NCBI GenBank assembly: GCA_017940545.1
Contig: JAGAYI010000041.1
Span: forward strand, 20,121-84,120
Direction of reading: 5' to 3'
Source: Prevotella sp.
GTDB taxonomy: Bacteria; Bacteroidota; Bacteroidia; Bacteroidales; Bacteroidaceae
DNA: 64,000 nt
The notes below the pieces were generated by a model. That model ran no database searches and had not been told where the DNA came from. It saw only the letters and a list, made by a program, of their open reading frames with translations. Shown piece after piece: positions 1 through 8,807 of the stretch; the first letter of the stretch is position 1, and the number at the start of each line of letters is the position of its first letter. Made by a program: the position numbers and the translations under genes.

Positions 1-258
1 GGGTACGATGAGCTTCTCCTTGTAGGTGCCTCGCTTGATGTAGATGACTTTATGGTAGTCCATGAAGGCACGGCACACTTCGAGGGCTTCTCCGATGGTG
101 CGGAACTGTCCAGTCCCATCGCGTGCCACGACGATGGTGTCGGGGTTGTCGAATGGGTTGGCTGCAACGGCGGTTAATGGTAAGAAGGTAAAAAGGTAAA
201 GGGGTAAAACCTTTTTCACCACACCCATTACCAAGTTCTTTTTATTCTTCATATTCAT
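1..258 (-). CDS. Pectinesterase (pectin methylesterase), N-terminal part, cut by window edge
   Basis: Partial gene whose C-terminus lies beyond the left edge; 86 codons are visible. After a signal peptide (hydrophobic LPLYLFTFLPLTAVA) the protein reads DTIVVARDGTGQFRTIGEAL, the opening strand typical of the pectinesterase beta-helix (family CE8). This family removes methyl esters from pectin, probably in the periplasm or outside the cell. The catalytic aspartates are not in view. Two in-frame ATGs (codons 1 and 3) are possible starts. The signal peptide is encoded by an imperfect 8-bp tandem repeat that also occurs in two genes nearby. It follows spoT on the same strand with a gap of about 140 bp. 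Family call fairly sure; substrate inferred. Confidence 0.75.
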   Translation of the reverse strand, partial: MNMKNKKNLVMGVVKKVLPLYLFTFLPLTAVAANPFDNPDTIVVARDGTGQFRTIGEALEVCRAFMDYHKVIYIKRGTYKEKLIVP

Positions 259-394
259 TTAAGCCCCCTAAATTAGGGGAATGGGGGTCTGAGCGACCGC
301 CCTTTTTTATTTGTTAATACTCTTGTTATTTAATCACTATATTCCTTCTATACTTAGCCTGTTCATATCCCATCCCCCAGACTCGGGGGCAGGT

Positions 395-2656
395 TCACAT
401 AATCTGGTTCACGGTTTGTACTCCGTCAATTTTCTTGAGATTGTTGATGATGCGTCTGGCATCCTCGCGGTCGTGAACGCGCAGCTCTATGGTGCCGTCG
501 AACATTCCGTCGTTGCCCTCGATGGTGAGTCGGTGAATGTTTACATTCATCTGCGAGGTGATGACTTGTGATACGTCAACGAGTATGCCCATGCGGTCAA
601 TGCCTTGCAGACGGATGGTGGCATCGAAGAAGTGTGTCTTGTGCATCTTCCACTTGGCATCAAGGATGCGGTTGCCGTAGCTTGTCTTCAGCTTGTCGGC
701 AATGGGGCATGCCCGTTTGTGTATTTCTATGCGGTTCTTGTTGTCTATGAATCCCAGGATGTCGTCGCCGGGTATGGGGTGACAGCAGTTGGGGAACTGA
801 TATTGCCTGATGTTCTCGTCGGTGATATAGATGGGTTTCTTGCGGTTGAACTTCTCGGGCACGACGAAGAGTTGCGGCTGTGTTTCTTTTTCTTTTTCTT
901 TGCCGGAGCCTATGAATGGCACGTAGCGACGCCAGCCGCTCTTGCTGCTCTTGTGCTTGCCGTTCAGTTCGTCAATGTCTTCATTGCCGAGTATGATGGT
1001 CTTGTCGGCTACTGCCTGCAAGAGGTTCTCGCGTTTCTTCAGGTCGTGGAAGGTGGCTAACTGGTCTGCTACGTTTGTAGAGTATTCCATTTCGTGCTTC
1101 TTGAGGAACTCGGTAAGCAGTTCCTCGCCTTTCTTCTGGCTTTCACGGCTCTTGCGCCGCAGGATGGCCTGAATCTTTGCTTTTGCCTTTGCGGTGCTGA
1201 CAAAGTTAATCCACGTGGGCTGTATGTGTTGCGATTTGGAGGTGAGAATTTCTACCTGGTCGCCACTTTGCAGTTTATGGCTGAGCGGCACCAACTTATG
1301 GTTTACCTTTGCACCGATGCAGTGTGATCCTAAGAAGGTGTGTATGCTGAATGCGAAGTCGAGGGCTGTGCATCCGGCAGGCATCGTCTTGATTTCACCT
1401 TTGGGCGTAAAGACGAATATCTCGCTGGCAAAGAGGTTGAGCTTGATGGCATCGAGGAAGTCCATGGCATCAGGCTGTGGGTCGTCCAGAATCTCCTTGA
1501 TGGTGCGCAGCCAGTCGTTCAGTTCGTTTTCGTCCTCAGCATATTCTTCTTCGACACCGTCCTTGTACTTCCAGTGTGCTGCAAATCCCTGCTCGGCTAC
1601 CTCGTCCATGCGGTCAGAGCGTATCTGCACTTCAATCCATCGGCCCTGTTTTGACATGAGTGTGACGTGTAGTGCCTGATAGCCGTTGGCCTTGGGGTGG
1701 TTGAGCCAGTCGCGCAGCCGGTCGGGGTGGCTTTTGTAAATCTTGGAGATGGCTACGTAGATGTTGAAACACTCGTTCACCTCTTCTTCCCGTCGTTCAG
1801 GAGTAAAGATGATGCGCACGGCCAGGATGTCGAACACTTCCTCGAAGGGAATGTGCTTGTTCTGCATCTTGTTCCAGATGGAGTAGGGGCTCTTTACGCG
1901 CTCCTTAATCTTGTACTTGATGCCCATCTTGTTGAGCGATTCTTCGATGGGGGTGGTGAACTGGTCGAACAGCTCGTGTCGTGAGGCTTCGGTAGATGCT
2001 AATTTACTCTTGATGGTCTGATATTCTTCAGGGTGTTCGTAGCTGAAACTGAGATTCTCCAGCTCGCCCTTGATCTTGTAAAGTCCCAGTCGGTTGGCTA
2101 ACGGTGCGTAGATGTAAAGAGTTTCGCCCGCTATTTTGTATTGCTTGTTGGCTGGTTGGCTCTGCAGGGTACGCATATTGTGGAGTCGGTCGCAGATCTT
2201 GATGAGTATGACGCGTATGTCGTCACTCATGGTCAGCAGCAATTTCTTGAAGTTTTCGGCTTGTGCTGAAGCCTGTTCTCCGAAGATGCCGCCACTGATT
2301 TTTGTCAGTCCGTCAACAATCTGTGCTATCTTGCTGCCGAAGATGTTTTCAATGTCCTCGACGGTATAGTCGGTATCTTCCACCACGTCGTGCAGTAGTG
2401 CCGAGCAGATGCTGGTGGAGCCCAGCCCGACCTCTTCACAGGCTATCTGGGCCACGGCAATGGGGTGCATGATGTATGGCTCTCCCGACAGTCGCCTGAC
2501 GCCTTTGTGTGCCTGCTTGGCAAAGTTGAAGGCCTTGGTGATGATATCGACTTTCTTACGATGGCGCGAAGCGAGATAACTGTCCAACAGGTGTTGGAAA
2601 GCGTCGTTAATCAGTTTCTCATCAGCTAATTCCTGTTTTTTCAGTTCTTCGTCCAT
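395..2656 (-). CDS. spoT: Bifunctional (p)ppGpp synthetase/hydrolase, RelA/SpoT family
   Basis: A 753-residue protein of the usual long RSH length, making and degrading the stringent-response alarmone (p)ppGpp. The N-terminal HD hydrolase domain has an intact H89-D90 within LLHDVVEDT and a downstream CDRLHNMRT, so hydrolase activity is expected. The synthetase domain follows with YSIWNKM and HPKANGYQALH, then IEVQIR and AAHWKYK. A TGS domain (VFTPKGEIKTMPAGCTALDFA) and a C-terminal ACT domain (GIDRMGILVDVSQVI) complete the family order. It is downstream of mltD on the same strand with a short gap and is probably cotranscribed with it. Bacteroidota normally carry two long RSH proteins; the retained HD motif favours the bifunctional one. 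Confidence 0.95.
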   Translation of the reverse strand: MDEELKKQELADEKLINDAFQHLLDSYLASRHRKKVDIITKAFNFAKQAHKGVRRLSGEPYIMHPIAVAQIACEEVGLGSTSICSALLHDVVEDTDYTVEDIENIFGSKIAQIVDGLTKISGGIFGEQASAQAENFKKLLLTMSDDIRVILIKICDRLHNMRTLQSQPANKQYKIAGETLYIYAPLANRLGLYKIKGELENLSFSYEHPEEYQTIKSKLASTEASRHELFDQFTTPIEESLNKMGIKYKIKERVKSPYSIWNKMQNKHIPFEEVFDILAVRIIFTPERREEEVNECFNIYVAISKIYKSHPDRLRDWLNHPKANGYQALHVTLMSKQGRWIEVQIRSDRMDEVAEQGFAAHWKYKDGVEEEYAEDENELNDWLRTIKEILDDPQPDAMDFLDAIKLNLFASEIFVFTPKGEIKTMPAGCTALDFAFSIHTFLGSHCIGAKVNHKLVPLSHKLQSGDQVEILTSKSQHIQPTWINFVSTAKAKAKIQAILRRKSRESQKKGEELLTEFLKKHEMEYSTNVADQLATFHDLKKRENLLQAVADKTIILGNEDIDELNGKHKSSKSGWRRYVPFIGSGKEKEKETQPQLFVVPEKFNRKKPIYITDENIRQYQFPNCCHPIPGDDILGFIDNKNRIEIHKRACPIADKLKTSYGNRILDAKWKMHKTHFFDATIRLQGIDRMGILVDVSQVITSQMNVNIHRLTIEGNDGMFDGTIELRVHDREDARRIINNLKKIDGVQTVNQIM

Positions 2657-2683
2657 CTTGTTGTCTCCTGTTTTTATAGTCTG

Positions 2684-4105
2684 TTATCTCCTGCGGCGTC
2701 CGCCTCTCTTCTTGCCGCCACCGGCATTCCGTTTGCCACGCTTACTTTTCTTGACGGTTCCGCCGTGTCTGCCCTTCTTCTTGCTGACGGAAGCCGCTCC
2801 GCGCTTGCCTCGTTTCTTGCTGCTGACGGCGTGGCGATTGCGCTTGTACTTCTTTCCGTGTTTGCTATAGCGGGCATGGCGCCCGTGACGTATCTTCTTA
2901 TGATGCGTGAAGGTGGGCACGTCGTCGTTGATTTCCACCACGGCACGTCGTGTCAGCAACTCGTCGGCCCTATAGCGATAGACGGAATCTTCCATCTCTA
3001 AGAACTTGGTGACGTCAGCTTGGCTCATGCGGATGGCCGATGGTTCGTTGGCACCGGGCACAATGTCGCGGCGGTAGGAGGGGTTCAGCGTGCGCAGTTC
3101 TTCAATATCGATGCCGCAAACGGCGGCAATTTGCTGCAGGTGCAGGTTCTTGTGAACCATGACGGTGTCTGTCCGCTCGGGCAGTCGTGAGCGCATGGGG
3201 CAGATGTTGTGGTCACAATAATAGTTCATGATGTAATTGGCAGCAATGAAGGCCGGCACGTAGCCGCGTGTCTCTGCTGGCAGATAGGGGTAGATTTCCC
3301 AGTAGTCGCGCTTGCCGCCCGACCGTGCTATGGCCTTGTTGATGTTGCCGGGACCGCAGTTGTAGGCTGCTATCACCAGGTTCCAGTCACCATATACCTT
3401 ATACAGGTCGCTCAGCAGGTTGGCAGCTGCATACGAGGCCTTGATGGGGTCTCGGCGCTCATCGACGAGCGAGTTGATTTTCAGCCCATATTGCTTGCCG
3501 GTGCTCAGCATGAACTGCCACAGACCCGTCGCCCCGACACGTGAGACGGCCCGTGGGTTGAGTGCAGACTCAATGATGGGCAGGTATTTCAGTTCTAACG
3601 GGACGTCGTATGTCTCAAGGGCTTCCTCGAAGATGGGCATGTAGAAATTGCTGGCTCCCAGCATGTAGCTGACTGACTTGCGCAGCCGACCGCTGTAGCG
3701 CTCAATGCAGCTTTTCACCACGTCGTTGTACGACATTTCCATGATGTAGGGCAGCCGGCTCAGGCGGTCAATGTATTCCTCATCGGTGAAAATGGGGTTT
3801 TCATCTTTCATGCGGCAGCCATTGTCCTCCTCCAGATAGTTCTTTGACATATAGAGATTGAGCAGACTGTCAAGGTCGTAGGTCATAGCCTCGGGAAACT
3901 CAATGACTTCCTCGTCACCGTTTTCGTCGGTGACAACGATTTCGTCTTCATCATCCCCAATTTCGTCGTCTTCTTCTTCAATGACTTGTTCGTTGCTAAT
4001 GACAACCTGTGCGTTAGCATTTAAAGGTAAAAAGGTAAAAAGGTAAAAAGGTAAAAGAACCCCTACCAACCTATGTACATGTTTCAAATATGATAATTGT
4101 CTCAT
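2684..4105 (-). CDS. mltD: Membrane-bound lytic murein transglycosylase, MltD-like
   Basis: A 473-residue exported lysozyme-like enzyme that cleaves peptidoglycan between MurNAc and GlcNAc. The signal peptide (about residues 14-32) ends in LNANAQ. An acidic stretch (residues 42-70) precedes the SLT domain, which has the catalytic glutamate E179 in LPIIESALNP, then GATGLWQFM and IAAYNCGPGNI. A degenerate LysM-like segment (LQQIAAVCGIDIEELRTLNPSY) follows. The last 70 or so residues are extremely basic (runs of KKRGK, ending GGRRRR), unusual for the family and possibly anchoring to wall or nucleic acid. Its signal peptide is coded by four copies of an 8-bp repeat. It lies between the DUF5683 gene and spoT, an order common in Bacteroidota. 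Confidence 0.9.
   Translation of the reverse strand: MRQLSYLKHVHRLVGVLLPFYLFTFLPLNANAQVVISNEQVIEEEDDEIGDDEDEIVVTDENGDEEVIEFPEAMTYDLDSLLNLYMSKNYLEEDNGCRMKDENPIFTDEEYIDRLSRLPYIMEMSYNDVVKSCIERYSGRLRKSVSYMLGASNFYMPIFEEALETYDVPLELKYLPIIESALNPRAVSRVGATGLWQFMLSTGKQYGLKINSLVDERRDPIKASYAAANLLSDLYKVYGDWNLVIAAYNCGPGNINKAIARSGGKRDYWEIYPYLPAETRGYVPAFIAANYIMNYYCDHNICPMRSRLPERTDTVMVHKNLHLQQIAAVCGIDIEELRTLNPSYRRDIVPGANEPSAIRMSQADVTKFLEMEDSVYRYRADELLTRRAVVEINDDVPTFTHHKKIRHGRHARYSKHGKKYKRNRHAVSSKKRGKRGAASVSKKKGRHGGTVKKSKRGKRNAGGGKKRGGRRRR
4026..4059. repeat. 8-bp tandem repeat inside mltD signal peptide
   Basis: Four consecutive units of GGTAAAAA (last unit GGTAAAAG). On the coding strand they encode LLPFYLFTFLPL. 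Because the unit is 8 bp, gain or loss of one copy would shift the reading frame. Related arrays lie at 187-218 (pectinesterase) and 4842-4875 (DUF5683 gene), each within the signal peptide. Confidence 0.8.
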
Positions 4106-4154
4106 TGTGCTTAAATATTTTTTTCTTTTAACTTTTTAACTTTTTAACCTTTCA

Positions 4155-4916
4155 TCAGAAGTTCAAGCTGCAGTTCACTCCGAAGGATGACGAATTCAGC
4201 GGGTTGGCTGATGAATTGTTGTTGATGACGGCAGGCGCTACCCTCAGGCTGAGGTCTTTTGAAATGTCGAACTGCGAGAGCTCAGCATCTACATAGGCAT
4301 CAATGACAGAGAGAGCATAGACACCCACCAGTACGAAAAAGCTCAGGTCGCGCCAGCGGCGGTATTTGTCCTTACGGTTTCTGAAGATTTCTTCATACTG
4401 CTTACGCTGTTCGTTGTCGTTAGGGTCAATCCTGGCTCCCAGGTGCAGAAACTTGTTATAGCTTTCCGTGCCAGGGTCATTGTCCATAATGTCCAGATAA
4501 GCCTGTGAATAGTCTTTGTACATCGAGTTGTTCCACGTCATGGCATAGATGCAACCGACAAAACCGCCATAAATAATGGGCAGTTTCCAGTACTTGCGGT
4601 TGTAAATCTGTCCGGCACCCGGCAGTACCAGTGCCAGCCAGAGGGCCTTCTGTGGCTTGGGTTTCCATGTGGACCAGTCACGTTTCACCTTCATGTGCAC
4701 CGTGTCGTTGGCAACCACAGCAGGCAGTTCGTCAGGCATGGTCAGCGTGTCAGCAGCAGCAATCATGGAATCTACTCTTGCCTCCAGTATGGCAATGCTG
4801 TCTGGAGGAGCGGGTTTCAAGCCTTGCGCCTCTATGTTTAAAGGTAAAAGGGTGAAAAGGTAAAAAGGTAAAACCTTTACCAAACCTTTTATTGCTTTGC
4901 TCATGAGGTTCTTCAT
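4155..4916 (-). CDS. DUF5683 domain-containing exported protein
   Basis: A 253-residue protein with a signal peptide (about residues 10-31, ending NIEAQ) and the DUF5683 hallmark segment KALWLALVLPGAGQIYNRKYWKLPIIYGG, followed by two or three hydrophobic segments. The function of DUF5683 is not known. It is regularly found between parB and a lytic transglycosylase in Bacteroidota, as here, which hints at a cell-envelope or division-linked role (inference). The signal peptide DNA is nearly the same octamer array as in mltD. Confident about the family, not about any activity. Confidence 0.85.
   Translation of the reverse strand: MKNLMSKAIKGLVKVLPFYLFTLLPLNIEAQGLKPAPPDSIAILEARVDSMIAAADTLTMPDELPAVVANDTVHMKVKRDWSTWKPKPQKALWLALVLPGAGQIYNRKYWKLPIIYGGFVGCIYAMTWNNSMYKDYSQAYLDIMDNDPGTESYNKFLHLGARIDPNDNEQRKQYEEIFRNRKDKYRRWRDLSFFVLVGVYALSVIDAYVDAELSQFDISKDLSLRVAPAVINNNSSANPLNSSSFGVNCSLNF
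4842..4875. repeat. 8-bp tandem repeat inside DUF5683 signal peptide
   Basis: Four imperfect units (GGTAAAAG, GGTGAAAA, GGTAAAAA, GGTAAAAC) encoding VLPFYLFTLLPL on the minus strand. It is the same array type as in mltD. Currently in frame. Confidence 0.7.
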
Positions 4917-4955
4917 TTTTGCTTTTGCTTTTTTCCTTTTTCTTTTTTGCCTTTT

Positions 4956-5903
4956 CTACTTTTCTCCGTTCACGCTGTCCAGTGCGTTCATAATGCGTTC
5001 CAACTGTTCTTCGTTGTCGAAGGCAATGCTGATTTTCCCCTTTCCCTTTGGCGAGCAGGTCATTTGCACCTTGGTGTGGAAGAAGTTTGCCAGTCGGTCG
5101 CGCAGTTCGCCAAATTCCTCTGGCAGTTTGGACTGGGACGTAAGCTTGCCTTTCGACACCTTGACTTCCTCGCCTCCTTTTAGCATCTGGGCTATTTCTT
5201 CCACGCGCCGAACGGAGTACCCTTGCTTCTGGACCTCCTTGAACAGTTTTATTTGCTGTGACGGACTCTCTACAGAGAGCAGTGCACGGGCATGTCCCAT
5301 GTCAATCTCCTTGTTCTTGAGTGCCATTTGCACTTGGGCAGGCAGTTTCAGCAGTCGCATGTAGTTGGTTACTGCGGTACGGCTTTTACCCACACGCTCT
5401 GATATCTTGGCCTGTGTCATGCCTGTGGTCTCTGCCAGATGCTGGTAGGCCAGTGCTATCTCGATGGCATTGAGGTCTTCACGCTGTATGTTTTCCACCA
5501 AGGCCATTTCCATTGCACTTTCGTCCTCCACAGTCACGATGTAGGCGGGAATCTTGGTCAGTCCGGCCAGTTGCGAGGCACGCCAGCGGCGCTCTCCTGC
5601 AATAATCTGGTATTGCCCGTTTTCCATTTGCCTGAGGGTGATGGGTTGAATGATGCCCAGCTCCCTGATGCTGCTGGCCAGTTCCTGCAGTGCTTCTTGG
5701 TCGAACTCGCGGCGGGGCTGGTTGGGGTTAGGTGCTATCTGGCTGATTTCCACCTCGCTGAGGTTTGACGAGCCCTGCGTGTGCACCTCACTACCCGTAT
5801 CGATGAGTGCGTCAAGCCCACGTCCGCTGCCAATGTCGTCCAGTCCGCGGCCCAGCGCGGTCTTTGCATATTTCTTTTTTACTGCCATATTTTCATGAAC
5901 CAC
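4956..5903 (-). CDS. parB: Chromosome partitioning protein ParB (CTP-dependent clamp)
   Basis: A 315-residue ParB/Spo0J protein that loads on parS sites and helps segregate the chromosome origin. Near the N-terminus are box I (APNPNQPRREF) and the CTP-binding motif AGERRWRASQLAG. The helix-turn-helix (MTQAKISERVGKSRTAVTNYMRLLKLP) and the GHARALL box follow, then a C-terminal dimerisation region. The gene starts 8 bp after the parA stop, so the two are cotranscribed. No convincing parS 16-mer was seen in the window. Full length, no oddities. Confidence 0.95.
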   Translation of the reverse strand: MVHENMAVKKKYAKTALGRGLDDIGSGRGLDALIDTGSEVHTQGSSNLSEVEISQIAPNPNQPRREFDQEALQELASSIRELGIIQPITLRQMENGQYQIIAGERRWRASQLAGLTKIPAYIVTVEDESAMEMALVENIQREDLNAIEIALAYQHLAETTGMTQAKISERVGKSRTAVTNYMRLLKLPAQVQMALKNKEIDMGHARALLSVESPSQQIKLFKEVQKQGYSVRRVEEIAQMLKGGEEVKVSKGKLTSQSKLPEEFGELRDRLANFFHTKVQMTCSPKGKGKISIAFDNEEQLERIMNALDSVNGEK

Positions 5904-5911
5904 TATAACCT

Positions 5912-6673
5912 TTAGTTCTTATTAATAATCTCCTTGGCCAGTGCCAAATGGTTTTTGGAGCCGGTAGAGTCTGCATCGTATAGAATGACGGGCAGGCCGT
6001 GCGACGGGCTCTCGGAGAGTTTCACATTGCGCTGAATGACTGTTTTGAACACCAGTTCCTGGAAGTGGCGCTTTACCTCGTCGTAAATCTGGTTGGCCAG
6101 ACGCAGGCGCGAGTCGTACATCGTGAGCAGGAAACCCTCAATTTCCAGTTTCGGGTTCAGCTTTTGCTTGATGATGCGGATGGTGTTGAGCAACTTGGAG
6201 ATACCTTCCAATGCAAAATATTCACATTGCACGGGGATGATGACCGAGTCTGCAGCCGTCAGCGAGTTGACGGTTATCAGTCCGAGCGAAGGTGAACAGT
6301 CAATCAGTATGTAGTCGTATTCATCGCGGATAGGGGCCAGCAACTGGCTGACCATCTTCTCGCGGTTTTCGAGGTTAAGCATTTCTATCTCAGCACCCAC
6401 CAGGTCAATGTGGCTTGGAATGATGTCGAGTCCTTCAATGTCAGTCGTGTAAATGGCATCACGTACGTCTGCCTTGTCAATGATACATTCATAGAGTGAG
6501 CAATCTACCTCTTGGATATCTACGCCCAGTCCACTTGAGGCGTTGGCCTGTGGGTCTGCATCTACCACCAGTACGCTCTTCTCCAGTGTAGCCAACGAGG
6601 CTGCTAAGTTGATGGTTGTAGTGGTTTTGCCTACGCCTCCTTTTTGGTTTGCTAATGCTATAATTTTACCCAT
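5912..6673 (-). CDS. parA: Chromosome partitioning ATPase ParA (Soj)
   Basis: A 253-residue deviant Walker ATPase. The P-loop KGGVGKTTTTINLAASL (residues 10-26) has the signature lysine, and VVDADPQANASSGLG and ILIDCSPSLG supply the switch regions. It works with ParB on the nucleoid to partition origins. It is the first gene of the minus-strand run parA-parB-DUF5683-mltD-spoT. A promoter box TAACTTTG sits 30 bp upstream at 6703-6710, divergent from the surE promoter. Confidence 0.96.
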   Translation of the reverse strand: MGKIIALANQKGGVGKTTTTINLAASLATLEKSVLVVDADPQANASSGLGVDIQEVDCSLYECIIDKADVRDAIYTTDIEGLDIIPSHIDLVGAEIEMLNLENREKMVSQLLAPIRDEYDYILIDCSPSLGLITVNSLTAADSVIIPVQCEYFALEGISKLLNTIRIIKQKLNPKLEIEGFLLTMYDSRLRLANQIYDEVKRHFQELVFKTVIQRNVKLSESPSHGLPVILYDADSTGSKNHLALAKEIINKN

Positions 6674-6702
6674 TTTTTCTTTCTAATCAAAGATATAGGG
6701 TG

Positions 6703-6710
6703 CAAAGTTA
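6703..6710 (-). promoter_or_regulatory. -7 promoter box of parA
   Basis: TAACTTTG on the minus strand matches the Bacteroidota sigma -7 consensus TAnnTTTG, 30 bp before the parA ATG. Confidence 0.65.
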
Positions 6711-6753
6711 CTAAATAATTCATAATTCGTAATTCATAATTCATATTTTTTTG

Positions 6754-6761
6754 TACTTTTG
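6754..6761 (+). promoter_or_regulatory. -7 promoter box of surE
   Basis: TACTTTTG followed by C, 25 bp before the chosen surE start. It overlaps the TTG at 6759 that would extend the frame upstream, one reason to reject that start. Confidence 0.65.
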
Positions 6762-6785
6762 CACCAAATTAAACGATATTTATTG

Positions 6786-7613
6786 ATGGAAAACAAGAAA
6801 CCGTTGATACTCATATCTAACGACGATGGGTACCAGGCTAAGGGAATACGCTGCCTCATAGAGATGGTACGACCTATGGCTGATATTATTGTTTGTGCTC
6901 CTGACGGAGCGCGTAGTGGCATGGCCTGTGCCTTCTCGGCCATGAAGCCACTGACGCTTGTAAAGAGAAGCGAGGAAAGTGAAAAGGATGGCGTGGCAGG
7001 TGGCCGCGTAGAGGTATGGTCGTGCAACGGTACACCGGTCGATTGTGTCAAGATGGCTCTTAATGAGCTGTGCCCGCGCAAACCTGACCTGGTGCTCGGC
7101 GGCATAAACCATGGCGACAATGCCTCGGTCAACACCCATTACTCAGGCACTATGGGAGTGGTGATGGAAGGCTGCATGAAATATATTCCCTCGATAGCTT
7201 ATTCCTTGTGTGACCATCGGGAAGATGCTGACTTCAGTCCCCTGGCACTCTACGTGAAGAATATCACAGAGCATGTGCTTCGTGAGGGATTGCCCAAGGG
7301 TGTCTGCCTAAACGTGAACTTCCCGGTTCTTGGAGAAGAAGGATGTGCCATGACCGACTATGCCGGTGTCCGCATCTGCCGCATGGCATTTGGCACCTGG
7401 GGCAACGAGGTTACTAAGTGTCATCATCCGCGTGGTTACGACTACTGGTGGATGGTGGGCAGCTATACGAACGACGAACCGGCGTCAGAAGATACCGACA
7501 ACTGGGCACTGCGCCACGGCTATGTAGCCATTACACCCACCCGCATGGATGTCACGGCTTACGAGGCTATGGAACAGCTGCAAGACCTGACGGCTCTGTC
7601 ATATGTCCCTTAA
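6786..7613 (+). CDS. surE: 5'/3'-nucleotidase SurE
   Basis: A SurE-family nucleoside monophosphate phosphatase. The N-terminus ILISNDDGYQAKGIRCL carries the metal-binding acidic pair, followed by APDGARSGMA, GINHGDNASVNTHYSGTMGVVMEG and the late segment GYVAITPTRMDVT. The length of 275 residues is normal. The ATG at 6786 is preferred because the upstream in-frame TTG lies inside the promoter. lpxB starts 24 bp after the stop, so surE-lpxB form a transcription unit, an arrangement often seen in Bacteroidota. Confidence 0.95.
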   Translation: MENKKPLILISNDDGYQAKGIRCLIEMVRPMADIIVCAPDGARSGMACAFSAMKPLTLVKRSEESEKDGVAGGRVEVWSCNGTPVDCVKMALNELCPRKPDLVLGGINHGDNASVNTHYSGTMGVVMEGCMKYIPSIAYSLCDHREDADFSPLALYVKNITEHVLREGLPKGVCLNVNFPVLGEEGCAMTDYAGVRICRMAFGTWGNEVTKCHHPRGYDYWWMVGSYTNDEPASEDTDNWALRHGYVAITPTRMDVTAYEAMEQLQDLTALSYVP

Positions 7614-7637
7614 CTCCCCCCTAAATACCCCAGACAG

Positions 7638-8807
7638 ATGAAATACTATCTGATAGCCGGTGAGGCCAGTGGTGACCTGCACGCTTCGTGCCTCATGGAA
7701 TCGTTGAAAAGGGAAGACCCCGAGGCTGAGTTCCGCTTCTTTGGCGGCGACCAGATGGCCAGTGTCGGCGGCACGCTGGTCAAGCACTACCGTGACTTGG
7801 CCTACATGGGCTTTATCCCTGTGCTGCTCCATCTTCCGACCATTTTAAGGAATATGCGCATGTGCAAAGAAGATATCCGCGAGTGGCAGCCCCATGCCGT
7901 CATCCTCATCGACTATCCGGGCTTCAACCTCAAGATTGCCAAGTATGTCCATTCGCTGCTTACCACTCACCACTTATCTCATCCTCCTAAGGTCTATTAC
8001 TACATCTCCCCGAAGATATGGGCGTGGAAGGAATACCGCATCAAGAACATCAAGCGCGATGTCGATGAGTTGTTCAGCATACTGCCCTTCGAAGTTGATT
8101 TCTTCGAGAAGAAACACCAGTACCCCATACACTATGTAGGCAATCCCACGAAAGCCGAGGTTGATGAGTTCATCGCTACAGCCCCTGCCGACAACGACCA
8201 TTTCCTGCATCGCAACAACCTGTTGGCCGACAAACCCATTATTGCCATACTCTGTGGCAGCCGTCGTCAGGAAATCAAGGACAATCTGCCTGGCATGCTC
8301 GAGGCAACACGCCATCTGACCGAAGTCTATCAGCTCGTGGTGGCTGGTGCTCCTGCCATTGACCATGACTATTATCAGCAGTTTACACAGGGCTATCAGG
8401 TTCAGGTGCTACGCTCCGGTCAGACCTACCAGCTGCTCTACAATGCTTCGGCGGCACTCGTCACCAGCGGCACGGCAACCCTGGAGACCTGCATGTTTGG
8501 TGTGCCGCAGGTGGTCTGCTACAATACCAAGCTCGCAACACTTTTTGGATTCCTGAAGCGCCATATCCTCAGCGTCAAGTATGTCTCGCTGGTCAACCTG
8601 ATTGCCGACCGCGAAGTCGTGACAGAATTGGTGGCCGACAAGTTCAGCGTAGCGTCCATCCGTCATGAACTGGAGCAGGTGCTGCCTGACGGCTCTCGTC
8701 GTGAGCAGATGCTCAGCGACTACGCAGAGGTTCGTCGCAGGTTAGGCGATAGTAATGCCGCTGAGCATGCAGCGTCTTTGATGTATGGGCTGCTGAAGAA
8801 GGAGTAA
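7638..8807 (+). CDS. lpxB: Lipid-A-disaccharide synthase
   Basis: A 389-residue GT19 glycosyltransferase that joins UDP-2,3-diacylglucosamine to lipid X to form the lipid A disaccharide on the inner membrane. Motifs visible are LIAGEASGDLHASCL at the N-terminus, RFFGGDQMASVGG, YYISPKIWAWKEYR, LCGSRRQEIKDNLP and SGTATLETCMFGVPQVVCY. Full length. The 3' end is overlapped on the other strand by the run-on tail of a decayed gene (8720-9208), which is unlikely to be functional. Confidence 0.96.
   Translation: MKYYLIAGEASGDLHASCLMESLKREDPEAEFRFFGGDQMASVGGTLVKHYRDLAYMGFIPVLLHLPTILRNMRMCKEDIREWQPHAVILIDYPGFNLKIAKYVHSLLTTHHLSHPPKVYYYISPKIWAWKEYRIKNIKRDVDELFSILPFEVDFFEKKHQYPIHYVGNPTKAEVDEFIATAPADNDHFLHRNNLLADKPIIAILCGSRRQEIKDNLPGMLEATRHLTEVYQLVVAGAPAIDHDYYQQFTQGYQVQVLRSGQTYQLLYNASAALVTSGTATLETCMFGVPQVVCYNTKLATLFGFLKRHILSVKYVSLVNLIADREVVTELVADKFSVASIRHELEQVLPDGSRREQMLSDYAEVRRRLGDSNAAEHAASLMYGLLKKE

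Noticed and set aside
6759-6785. Upstream TTG start for surE
   Set aside because: The TTG is part of the -7 promoter box, so it would not be in the mRNA.
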